Assembly: GCA_035772735.1 (NCBI GenBank)
Contig: JASDFA010000020.1
Span: 106,234,001 to 106,298,000 of the forward strand
Length of the DNA: 64,000 bases
Direction: 5' to 3'
Source of the DNA: Datura wrightii
Lineage: Eukaryota; Streptophyta; Magnoliopsida; Solanales; Solanaceae
Shown here: in pieces, positions 30,851 through 40,859 of the stretch
How the letters are laid out: each line of letters opens with the position of its first letter
Position numbering within the stretch: the stretch's first letter is position 1
Program-made: the position numbers and the translations under genes
Notes under the pieces: model-generated
Seen by the model: the letters and a program-made list of their open reading frames with translations, nothing else
What the model was told of the DNA's origin: nothing
Databases searched by the model: none

Positions 30851-32216
30851 TTGTCGCCCCGGTAAAGCATAAGTACGATCCGGACCGGTGCCTGAACTCA
30901 ATGTCCCTGACCTTCCTCGGCCTCTGCCGGCTGGAGCTGAGGGCCTGCGACCTGCTGGAGATGCTGGGGCACGTGACCCTACTGAAGACCTATCCTATCG
31001 GTCCCAATCACTCTAACCCCTGACTGGATAGTCTCTCATCATGTGACCCTCCTGCACACAGGCGCAACGCGCTGTAGAACCATACCTACATGCCCCATGA
31101 TAACATCGACTGCACATAGGGCAGGGTGACATGGTGAATCTACTCTACTATGACCCTCTCTGTTGCTACGAACCTGATGGCCGTGAGCTCTCGCTAGGTC
31201 ATGACTGCCCCCGACGACCTGGTCTACCACCCAGCTGTTGCTATGGAGGTAGGGTTCTAGGTGGTCTGCCTGATAGTCGTAGCCTTGTTCCGCCCTAAAA
31301 CTCCGCCTGAGTATCACTAGTCTAGCCCTACGATGCTGCTTCTGATTTGCCCTCTCTATCTCCCGCTGTCGCAGCCTGATCCCCTCAATATTCTGAGCAA
31401 ATTCCTTAACACGAGCAATATTTATGTCCCCTCACAGCGTAGTCGTAATACAAGATTGTACGTATTCTAGAAGCAGCCCCATAATAAATCGGTGCACTCT
31501 AGCTGGCATGGTATCTACAAAACTAGTGCATATCGGGCCAAGGAATCAAATCTCATAGCATACTCCTGAACACTCATCGAACCCTGCTCCAGATGCAAAA
31601 ACTGATCTACCCGGGCTTGTTGGATTTCTCACCACAAATAGTGGTCCAGAAAAGCCTCTGATGAGCTGAACCAAGTCGGAGGAGAAACATCTCTACCTCG
31701 GGACCTTCCCCAACTCTCGTACCATAATACTGCTATGTCCCGCAACCAAAATACCGCTAACTCAACCGACTCTGCAGGCGTGGCATGCATTACCCTGAAG
31801 ATTCACTGCAATTGGACTAAAAAGTCTTGAGGGTCCTCATCTCGGTCTGTCCCTGTGAACTGAGGGGGACTCAGTGTGAGAAACTCTTGAACCCTCTAAC
31901 TACCATGTCCTCCTGAAGATTCGACAACCACGGGTGCCACTGACTGACGCTGCACAACCATCATCTGAACTAGCATAAGGACAGCGCTTCTGACCTCCTA
32001 GTCTGATAGTATTGGTATAGGAGCTGTTGGAGATGGTGCCGACACATATGCCACTCTGGACGGCTCCTGGTGTGGCGGATAGTGCTGGAGAAACTGAGAT
32101 GAAGTCTCCCTGTCGCCCTCCGATTGGGCTGAATTTTACTGAGGCACCCTGCTAGTGCCCTCTCCTGCTGCGATGTCCAATTTCCTGCCAGTCGTGGTCT
32201 ATCGCGTATCGGACAT
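30851..32216 (-). pseudogene. Element E gag (decayed)
   Basis: Minus strand, ATG at 32216-32214, stop at codon six. The Gag matches that of G (DIAAGEGTSRVPQ, SAVLMLVQMM, VQEFLTLSPPQFTG, ARVHRFIMGL). The nucleocapsid region near 31140-31020 is broken between frames; a GHMMRDYP knuckle half is readable. The frame shifts at least twice in the capsid part. Confidence 0.82.
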
Positions 32217-32413
32217 TTCTCTATAGAGAAGTAGAATATGGTAAGCTTAGGGACTCAATCCTATACTATAAAACTCTATAGCATGACTAGAAGAGAAAGA
32301 AGAGTAATCATCCTATCATGCCTTGCAGCCTCTTGTCTATAGAATGTGGTGCACAACACATCCGTAGACAAGACTCTACTTAGCAAGGCTTGTAGACTAC
32401 CTGGGATACGACC

Positions 32414-32426
32414 TGCTCTGATACCA
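32414..32426 (-). other. Primer binding site of E, initiator tRNA-Met
   Basis: The minus strand reads TGGTATCAGAGCA, four bases after the LTR: a full match to the 12-base initiator tRNA-Met complement used by chromoviruses and copia elements. Confidence 0.92.
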
Positions 32427-32430
32427 AGTT

Positions 32431-34485
32431 TGTCACACCTCACCTTGGGAGGCATGACCGGCACCTGGTTCCTTACTAGGATCTGAACTGACCTGACTGA
32501 GCTTATACACTTCTGGTGCATGCCTAACCTTTAAATCAAGAAAACAAAGGGCTATATCTCAGCTGTAAACATAATCCCCGGTCGACAAGGCCTTATAGCC
32601 ACCTGTAAAAGGAAACAACTAACTAGAAACAGGTAATAGCAGGGAATCCTATGCGGGCCGACGATACCACCATGATGTCTAGTTATAACTATAAAGTAAA
32701 TTCAACACTAAGCAACAGCTAAACAAGGCCCCAAATAGCCAACATGTAAAATAAAGCATACACAGGCCCTAAACGGCCAACAACAACTAACCACAGGAAA
32801 TCTGAAACAATCTGCAAGCCTCTAAGAGTGATATAATGGTCGAGACAGGGCCCCGACCTACCCATAAACTGTACAATCAAAAGAATAAAACTTCTAACTA
32901 TTAGCTCCAGAGGAAAGGAGCAGACTGTACTGCTAATCCTGACTGGCTACTAGGAAGGTCCTGATAAGCGTCTATCCACTCCTGCAGGAAAGTAATGTAG
33001 CACCCCAAGAAGGGCGTCAGTACAATATGTATCGAATATGTAAGGTAGTAACTGTAAATAACTGAATAAACTAAAAGGAAACTAAAAGTAACTAAATGAA
33101 AACAATAGAGACACTACCTGAATAGCTAAACTTCCTATTGTCTAATCTATCAGTACTAATGCAAACAAGAACCTTACTTGTCCCCCATAAGATGGAAGGT
33201 ACAACCAACACAGAATAACTCGCCAGGCCCCCCATAAGCCCTAGCGAGTACAGTTCAATCTATATACCCCTAACAAGGTCACACTGAGTCATCTAGTAAC
33301 TACAACCGTTCTACCAGTCCCCTGGGTCTGCAACTGAGCCCGCTCGGTCCCTGAATTGTAGCTGTGTCTGAGCCTAGTGGGCTCCTAATATCTGCACCCC
33401 GGGCACCAGGTTCGACGGGGCTGTGGTGCCGATATGACATATAATGTCCAGCCATGCAATGGACTGTATGAGTCGCTCAGAGCCCATCATCGTCCCTCGC
33501 GGATAGCATATCACTCCTTGGAGCGACATCATCTCTCCCCTGGCGGGCGTCGACATAGCTAGTAACCTTGGGGTTGGTTATGGAAGGCTATAAGAGCAAA
33601 GTCAATCCCAAACTAAACATAAGTACTTATCTCAGCAAATAACAATGACTATTTAGAATAATAAGAATTCTGGATTTATTATTGGGATTCAGACTGTATT
33701 GTAGTACTATAGAAACTAACTTTCTGAATAAGTTTGCCTTAACATACCTCGATCACCGATTTTTGATTAACTGGTGAGTTTCAATTCGTATTCAATAGTC
33801 CTTTCAAACTGTAATCGTATTATTGGGAGAATGAGACTAGTTTCAATGCTAAATTCGGCAGAAATGATAACTTATAATACCTATACTTCAACTTAACAAA
33901 ATTCGATTGAAAACGTATAATTTCCCGAGGGTTCAAAAGGGAGGAATACTTACTTGAGGCCTGTGATCATATAGAAATGAGTTTGGAGCAATTCTGACAA
34001 CTTTTGTTCAACAGGGTTATGATTTGTTGGGCGAATTTCAAGAAAATAACTCCGTAGTAGCGCTCCCTGTAGGCTTAAAACTCGATACCCGAAGTTAATT
34101 TGAATTTGGACAACGTTTGATAGCATAATCGGATGAAAATCTATAGAAATCTTCGTATCTCTCTCTCTGGCTGAAATTATTTGAAGGAAATGAACTACAA
34201 TTGAATAAGAGGGCTACATATATGTTTTAGGGTGGTGGTGGTGGTGGGGGGGGGGCCCCCGCCGCCCATTGCGCCAAACCACTCCTCTGCGTCGTGCCCC
34301 TCAACGCGCCAAAGGGCTAGCTCGCCGCGCTGCCCAGGGCGCCAGGGTGCTGGGCCACGCTTGCCCTTACAGCCTAGCCTCGCTCGACCCAACTTTTGAG
34401 GTTTCTATACACGTGTCGTACACTCTTTATTCATCACAAATCCATGTATACTCTTATGAACCGCTAACTTTTACGGGGAGTAACA
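32431..34485 (-). repeat. Element E 5' LTR
   Basis: 2055 bases, TGTTACTCCCC on the minus strand (34485) to GTGTGACA (32431). A GTG-rich run followed by ten G and five C (34232-34260) replaces a plain sequence in the sister LTR (about 26919-26950) and lies just upstream of the TATA position. Confidence 0.92.
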
Positions 34486-35011
34486 ATGTTTTTTTCTTTG
34501 TTGTAACTTAAAGGTAGGATTCGGGTGTGGGATAGAAATATACCTGCAACGCCACATTCAGTTAGCAACGAGGACAAATGCTTCTAGATATAAGATAGTT
34601 TATCGCATCACGATTTAATACGTGTAGTTGCAAAGTTCATAACTAGGCAATTGGCTAGAGGTTCGAAAGACCATAGTCAGACTTTAACTTCTCATAACCA
34701 TCAACCCGATAGAGAATGTAGCTGAAGAAAAATATAAGTTGTACGTGATTGCGTCCCATGCCTTAACCTTAGAATATTCTTGCTTATTGATTTAATCAAC
34801 GTTCTTTGCTTCATTGATTGTTACTTTCTAGATTTATATTTATAACACTCTTAATCTATTGGGCTACTTACACACTTGTGTAGAATAATCGTGAATATTA
34901 AAATTCAAAAAATCACTATATCATAGTCCCTATGGGTTTGACATCCAGCTTGAAAGAGCCACTATGTTACTTATATGACCACATGCACTTGCGTGCATTT
35001 GGGAGACAACA
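34486..35011 (+). repeat. Element C 3' LTR, second part
   Basis: Resumes with ATGTT and aligns with 22074-22569, ending GGGAGACAACA. The next bases belong to gag of element A on the other strand. Confidence 0.9.
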
Positions 35012-35195
35012 GTGGACCCGTTTGTATTCACTGAAACCACTTGCTGGTTCACTTGGTTAGTCACCGTAAGAGCCAGCACCTGGCCGCTCGAAATTCTGCT
35101 AAGGACACTTGGTCGTCCTGAGGGGCTGCTGGAGCTGGTGGGGTAGGTCGGTTGGCATTGCCAGCCCTTCTGTCGTTTCCTCATTTTGGAGGCAT
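35012..35195 (-). pseudogene. Element A gag, N-terminal fragment
   Basis: Minus strand from the ATG at 35195. The MPPK start, GNDRRAGNANRP and VNQQVVSVNTNGS segments match the Gag start of F (47267). The fourth-following codon is TGA where F has CGT/CGA-type Arg, consistent with CpG decay. The reading continues at 14966 on the far side of element C. Confidence 0.85.
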
Positions 35196-35397
35196 AATTT
35201 CACTAAAACGAATAGAGCAAGAGTTAGGAGGATATTTCTGGAATTAGACTTCAACGCACGATAAAGAGTATGAACAAAAGGAAGTTTTTTCTAATAATGT
35301 GTTATAGCCTCCCCGTCATAAATGTGGCGCGCTTCACACCCATGAAGAGGACGCTATTCGACGTGGCTTTCGGACATCTTAGGATACTCTAAACCTA
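35196..35397 (-). other. Element A leader, no gene
   Basis: About 200 untranslated bases between primer site and gag start. They parallel the leader of F (47062-47266), including a CACTTATGACAAGG-like region. Confidence 0.6.
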
Positions 35398-35410
35398 GTG
35401 CTCTGATCCA
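35398..35410 (-). other. Primer binding site of A, initiator tRNA-Met (one base lost)
   Basis: The minus strand reads TGGATCAGAGCAC, four bases after the LTR. It lacks the T of TGGTATCAGAGC. Confidence 0.78.
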
Positions 35411-35414
35411 AGTT

Positions 35415-37958
35415 TGTCTTGACCTGAGTTTATACCTTGGATGAGATACGGTATTTGGTGCCACAAGTGACCCCAAGCTAACCCATGGTCTATCATTACA
35501 CTGGTACATTGAGTAAACATAAGTGGACTCTTTAAAAATATAATCATTCAAGAAATACTGATTTGACAAGGGTCAATATCAAAAAAAACAATACTGCATA
35601 ACTGTGTCTGAATGGCAACAACTAACTGATGAGTTGATGGAAAAAACCCCTAGCTAACTCTAAAATCTGTCTAAATAAGAAATAACTGAGAATAAATATC
35701 ATTTTCAGAAGATGAGGACTCACCACACATTGCTGCTGATATCGTCTGAGGAAACTACTGATGATGTTGGGACTGAGAACCTGTGCCTGTATCATTATAC
35801 GATACATCATAGAAAGTATGCATCAGTACTTTGAATGTACTGAGTAAGTGAGAGATACACTAAGCATGAAAGAACAAGTAACTGAACTGCAATAACAAGA
35901 AATCACCAACTAAAATACTGTAAACTGGTAAAACTAAAATATAACTGATGTGGTCAATAATGATCCTAGCTAATGGTCATAAAAATGCCCTGGAACTGAG
36001 ATACTGAACTGAGATAAACTGAACTGAACAAAACTGAGACTATACTGACAAGTTGGCGAGTCTATAACCGACATATAACCACGTGAGCTAAACGTGGAGT
36101 TCGATGTGTATGCCCCATTGATAAGACCCAATATACCTTGCCAGGGAATAAAGGCATGAACTGTGAGATCATTATCTAGGACCATTAGGGCTAAATAATG
36201 TGTGATGACAACATAGTTCTGGGAACCTGAGTGTGCTGGAACCCCGGTCTTCTAGGTGCTAAGTCCTACTCCCACTGGATAGTCCTAGTCTGACTACTAA
36301 GCTGATAGCTCGAAGCTGGGACCCAAGACTAAGTCCGGGATACTTTCTGGAAGTACCTTGAGAGTCTTATCGGATCGGAGAACTATAACTGGTGTTCTAA
36401 GACTGGTCAGAGCTGCTTACTTGGAAGCATCATAACCGTCTAGAGAACAAACTGATAATTGATACTAGTAGTTCTCAAACTAGTCAGGGTAGTTCTCAGA
36501 CTGGTTAGAGCGGCTTATCTAGAAGCATCATAACTATCTAAAGACTAACTGATAATTGATAATTGGGAGACATTACTCACACCTCAAGAACTGACTATAG
36601 TCAAACTGATCAACTGACATTACTGAAAGATACTGAAGATACTAACATTTTGACTGAGACTGAACTAGCATGCAACTGACTAAGAATTCATGTGATAGTA
36701 ATATCATAGGAATTCCAACACTAATAGAGTCAAGCAACATTAATGTCTAATCAATTATGCAAGACCCTAATTACTGCATTTATAGAGTTAGGGCTAAAAT
36801 CATTTTACAGGAAACAAGTATCAACACGATCATTAAATAGTGGAAACATAACATGAATACATAGGGACAACAATCCACAAGAATTAATCAAGATCTGATT
36901 GAATCGTTACTCAAATTTGAAATTTCAGGGTTAGAACTGATAGAAGATTATGAAGGGTTTTAGGGCACAAGGGAAGAAAGATTCCCTTGTTGGATTCCCA
37001 TATACCTAGTGTAGGAATCCCTGAGAAAGTCATTTTAGAATTTGAGAAGAAGATTGAATGCCTTATCTTTGCCCTGAGAAGTCTGTCTGTAACTTCTTCG
37101 TACTGAGTCTGAGTGTTGAGAGAGGAATAAGAGGAATACGTTGATCACTCCTTTAATTCCCTCCTAAACGTACCCAAAATGATTTAGTTTAAGGATTAAA
37201 AATATGGGAAGTTACTAAAATAGCCTTGGAAGAAAATCTGGAAAACTGCCCGACTGGGACCAACGGGTCACACAACGAGTCATTGGTTGACACCATGACT
37301 CATTGGGACCAGTCATTGGTCCTGGGCCTGAAATTTGGCTCACTGGAAATTGGCAACAAAGGGGTGCATGACTCTTTGGATGGACCAATGGGTTGTTGGT
37401 ACCTCTCATGGCCATTGGCAGGGATTCAAACATAACACTGGACCCCCCTCTAACAGATGATACCACGACTCGTTGGTTGAGACAACGAGTCGTTGTCACC
37501 TCTCGTCCTTGCTATTGGAATCCTGAAGAATTTTAGGGCTTGAGACCATGGGTGGACACAACATGCATTGTATGATATAATGGATCGTTGTTGCCACTCA
37601 TTGTCACTGAAAGAGTTTGTCAAAAACAACTTGGAGATCCACTGACGAGTCACCCCATGAGTCGTTACATCAAATGATGACTCTTCGTTTGACTCATGTG
37701 TTCTAGGAAGGTTCTAACTGATCTCTAAGTGGGGAAGGCAAAGAGTGACAGGATGAATCGTTGCTCCTCACAACAGGTCGGTCCATGTCTCGTTGGTCCC
37801 CGAAGGACAACTGACAGGGATGACCATGACACAAACAACGGGTCGTTACTACTAACAACGTGTTGTTTTCTTAGCCATTCTGAGATAAAATTTTATGGTT
37901 TCCCCTAATTTTTCATGCAAGGTCTAAGTTTGGTCTAGAAATGTTTCGGGGTATAACA
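35415..37958 (-). repeat. Element A 5' LTR
   Basis: 2544 bases, TGTTATACCCCG on the minus strand (37958) to CAAGACA (35415). U3 at about 37240-37870 has many ACGA(C/G)TCGT-type motifs, with a perfect 11-base inverted repeat at 37465-37475 and 37483-37493. Degenerate tandem units occur at about 36336-36550. The shared R/U5 block is at 36058-36240. Confidence 0.9.
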
Positions 37959-38643
37959 AGAGGTTCACCTATCATAGAGGCTATTGAGAATAGTACCTCG
38001 TTCACAAAAAATGTCAACAACAGATATGAAAAACAAAACCACTCTAGGGCTTGAGTGGTTTCAGCGTCAACCTTAAATTTTGATTCATATTTCAGAGGCC
38101 TCATCAAGTATGAACATTCATCCATTTCCTTGAGATAGTATGAGCTTTTTGACATGATGTTGATGAAATCCTCCTTGATTTCACATCTTATTAACACATG
38201 TCTGTTTCGTAGGAAACCTATCTTACACTCCCCCTTAATTCCATACTAGTTTGGGATGATTTTTCATAATTCTTCAATGGATGGGCATCCATAATAAAAA
38301 TTTCCTAACATAATTTAGTTTATCCATTATATTCATTTGTACTGCCTCTACTTCCATCCATCTGATAGTGGGTTCTCCTTTCACCACCACCACCTAGTTC
38401 ACCGAGATTCACATTGTATCATCCTGATTCATTCATGTTTTCAATGTAGTTGCAAAGTTTGGTTTTGCTGGTTCATTGCTGGTTGATTCTCCGTTTGTTT
38501 CCAGTTCAAGTCATTAGGCTAGGCAAACTATTAGGCAAATGTTTATTATGGTTGTACAAATCTGAAGATTGTGACATTGATCCTAGCATGAAGGTCTGGT
38601 CAGTTGGCGGCGGACACTGACTAGTGGCTGGATTGGCCATGGA
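37959..38643 (-). pseudogene. DUF4283-type reading frame, cut by element A
   Basis: Minus strand, possible ATG near 38613-38643. The region around 38400-38340 (GEPTIRWMEVEAVQ) leads into the DUF4283 pattern: IEEL, KIIPN, IGFLRNRHVLIRCEIKEDFINIMS (38215-38150), then MRPLKYESKF, ETTQALEW and SIASMIGEPL, where element A begins. DUF4283 proteins of plants are thought to bind nucleic acid and are often part of non-LTR retrotransposon ORF1 or domesticated copies. Stops and at least one frameshift are present. The rest would lie left of A, outside the window. Confidence 0.68.
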
Positions 38644-39563
38644 TTCTTATGCTTTTTTAGGGTTTTGCATGAGAGAGAAGAGAGCGTTCTTTTTCGTGGT
38701 GTGAGTCATATTTTTGTATCAATTAACAATAGGTACATATTTTTGAAACGAATATACATATTTTTATTTTATATTTTAATGTATTTTTTTATTTTGTGGA
38801 ATGTATGAAATAGGGTCTCTACTTTTCACTTTAGTGTATTCAGTGATTTTAACTATTAATGTATTAATTTTTTGTATTTAATTGTATGAGCAGTTCACTT
38901 TATTTTATCATTTATTTGTATTTTTAAAGTATTAGAAATCTCTTTAATGTATTAGATAGTATATTTGTATAATAGCTAAAAAATTTATAGAATATACTAA
39001 AATGCAAAATATCAACCTTATCCTGTTTTAGCCTAATTAATAGGTATATATATTTACCATATGATTTTGTACTTATCCAAAAGTTCAATAACTGAAATTT
39101 ATCTAATATACCAAAAACTGTTCATAGTTTTTGTATTCTCAAGTATAAATTATATATTTTATAAAGCGCATCAAATATGTATAAAAATTATATTTTTTTA
39201 TGTAAATATATTATATATATTTTTTTCTGTTTTTTATATTATTGAAGTACATTATGTTGTTATTTTAATCTTACGCGATCATTGTATATTTTTTTATTTT
39301 TTTAATTTACTGATTTATTTGCTATGTTATTTTTTTGTATTCATGATATATGTATTTGTGGAGCAGCAATAGTTATGAGAGAGTAATTTTAGAAGAACAA
39401 ATACCAACCGAAGAAAGAATTGCAGTTATTTAGGAATTAATTTTAATTAGGATTCACTAATACAACTGTTTATATATACTTAGCTGGTAATTCTAGTAAT
39501 AAAAATATGGTAGTTTTGGTAAATATTAAATTAATGGTATTATAGGTAATTAATATAATAATA
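38644..39563. other. AT-rich stretch without recognisable gene
   Basis: About 900 bases, very AT-rich, with runs of TATTTTT. A 103-codon plus-strand frame at 39061-39372 is made almost only of Phe, Ile, Tyr and Leu and is a composition artefact. Nothing else is seen. Confidence 0.6.
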
Positions 39564-39925
39564 TTATGTGTTCAAGTAATTTTTCCTTCCACTTTCATGC
39601 TCCATTTTGGGTGCAGTACAATTCTCCCTTTGGGAAGAAGAGGTGACAACAAAGTCAACCCAAGTTTGAGCATGTTGTAACCACTTAAGAATGCGGCCAT
39701 CGGCAACTCCAGTATAAGACCCTTCACCATTTGGATAAAAAACAACTCTTTCTGCTCCAAATGCTCCTAATTTCAATTGGATCATCTCCGCTTTGGAGAA
39801 TATATCTTGGGACCCTTCTATACTTGCTGGTTTAAACACATTATTATTACTCTCCATCTCTGCAAATATTACTCCTATAGCACTCAACAATGATGATCAA
39901 CAGCTTCATCATCATGTTTATTGCT
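39564..39925 (-). pseudogene. Strictosidine-synthase-like gene, first-exon fragment
   Basis: Minus strand. Residues resemble the start of plant strictosidine-synthase-like (SSL) proteins: an ATG-rich MMMKLLIII signal-peptide start (about 39925-39898), then, after a frameshift, FAEMESN, KAEMIQLKLGAFGAERVVF, NGEGSYTGVADGRILKW and WVDFVVTSSS. SSLs are secreted or vacuolar six-bladed propellers; true strictosidine synthase joins tryptamine and secologanin, but most relatives do not. Only the first of several exons is here, no splice donor follows, and the catalytic part is absent. A dead gene fragment, perhaps moved by a transposon. Confidence 0.8.
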
Positions 39926-40007
39926 GAGGTGAAGGTATCTTTAATTTTCTCTCTTTTTATTATTTATTTGTAGTAGCACTTTTGACCCTTCTGTCTAAGA
40001 CTAGCTA

Positions 40008-40165
40008 ATAAGACGGGACATCCGGTCCAGTCCGGTACTGTCTTAGGTCCTGTTCCAGTTCTGGTTGGGTAAATGGATAGGGGGTCTAGGATAGGAAGGG
40101 ATGATTTTTCACTGGTAGGCCCGACCCCATCCATCCCAGTACTGGATCGATGGTCCCGATTCGTC
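40008..40165. repeat. GGTCC-rich subterminal repeats, probable 5' end of hAT element
   Basis: Multiple degenerate GGTCC, CCGGTCC and GGGAC motifs in both orientations within 150 bases. This is typical of the transposase-binding subterminal region of plant hAT elements. The exact terminal inverted repeat is not clear; no matching right end was found. Confidence 0.5.
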
Positions 40166-40859
40166 CCACATAATTTTTTAATTTTTTTAAAATGTAAAGT
40201 AGCCATAGGAGATGTTATAGTGGGACCCCCAAATGGCTATTTCAGCCCCAAAAATCCCCTCCCTTCCAACTTATTTTTAAATTTCAAACTTTTAAAAACT
40301 ACACCTAAGTCTTACCTAATAACTGTAAATACCCCCATCCCTTTGCAATTTCTCATAAATTTACAGTCATCTATCTACTACTCTCTCATTTTCCTATTCT
40401 TTAAGTTACTTTTTATTTTTATTAATATTTGTGCTAATCAAGTATGAACTATCAAATTGGTGATATTCAAGTTGCTAGTTACTACATCAGTTTTTGGCTA
40501 TTGTTGTAATCGCCTGTTTCTAAACAGACATTTGATACATTCATTTCATACTTTCTTCTCTTAATTTATTTCATTTTGCATTTAATTTTTATCTCTTATT
40601 TTATTTTAATTTGCTTGTGTTATATTTAGTTATAAATCATAATATGTATTCTGAAAAAAATTGTGAAAAACAGAAGAGTATTGCATCCAAATTAGGATTG
40701 TTATTAAATGTGTTGAATTTTTCTACTAAAAACAATACAATTCTAGTTCTAAAAGAATTTATAGTTCTTATCAATCAATTGCTAGAGCTAGATTTAATAA
40801 AAAAAAATTTACGCATGTTGGTGAAACTCCTATTAATATTAATTTGGATCCTCCACTGA
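40166..40859 (+). other. 5' region of the hAT relic, no confident coding
   Basis: AT-rich sequence between the subterminal repeats and the BED finger. An 82-codon frame at 40611-40859 could be the transposase N-terminus, but I recognise nothing in it. Confidence 0.4.

Larger units (their letters stand above)
25092..34485 (-). mobile_element. Element E: chromovirus, minus strand, full length but dead
   Basis: 9.39 kb. On the minus strand: 5' LTR 34485-32431, initiator tRNA-Met primer site, gag, protease, reverse transcriptase, RNase H, integrase, chromodomain, polypurine tract, and 3' LTR 27160-25092. It is the same family type as G (matching Gag start, pol and U5 end). Key residues are lost in protease, reverse transcriptase and integrase. 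Inserted in the 3' LTR of element C. Confidence 0.92.
14967..35011 (+). mobile_element. Element C: Athila-type, gag only, split by D and E
   Basis: Pieces: 5' LTR 14967-15146 plus 21272-22569; internal region 22570-24101; 3' LTR 24102-25091 plus 34486-35011. The internal region is only about 1.5 kb and carries gag up to the zinc knuckle, then the polypurine tract, with no protease or pol. LTR sequence, tRNA-Asp primer site, polypurine tract and Gag all resemble B, so it is a related but more diverged and older element. It inserted in gag of element A. The flanks read GCGAA (14962-14966) and GTGGA (35012-35016), a TSD decayed by transitions. Confidence 0.88.
1433..37958 (-). mobile_element. 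Element A: Tekay-type chromovirus, host of the nest
   Basis: The surviving pieces, in minus-strand order, are: 5' LTR 35415-37958, primer site, start of gag 35012-35195, rest of gag through RNase H and integrase N-terminus 14966-11966, and integrase core 2174-1433. They read in consistent order and orientation, and the gaps are exactly filled by other elements. The integrase C-terminus, chromodomain and 3' LTR are missing because element X interrupts at 1432. Lineage is inferred from the gag zinc knuckles, the SFGLTNAP-type reverse transcriptase and the initiator tRNA-Met primer site shared with D and F. A is the oldest layer of the nest. It sits in a DUF4283 reading frame at 37959. Confidence 0.88.

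Noticed and set aside
39061..39372. 103-codon hydrophobic frame suggesting a membrane protein
   Set aside because: AT-rich composition alone yields Phe/Ile/Tyr/Leu; no start context and no conserved pattern.
40073..40447. 124-codon plus-strand frame in the hAT subterminal region
   Set aside because: It covers the GGTCC repeats and then AT-rich sequence; no homology recognised.
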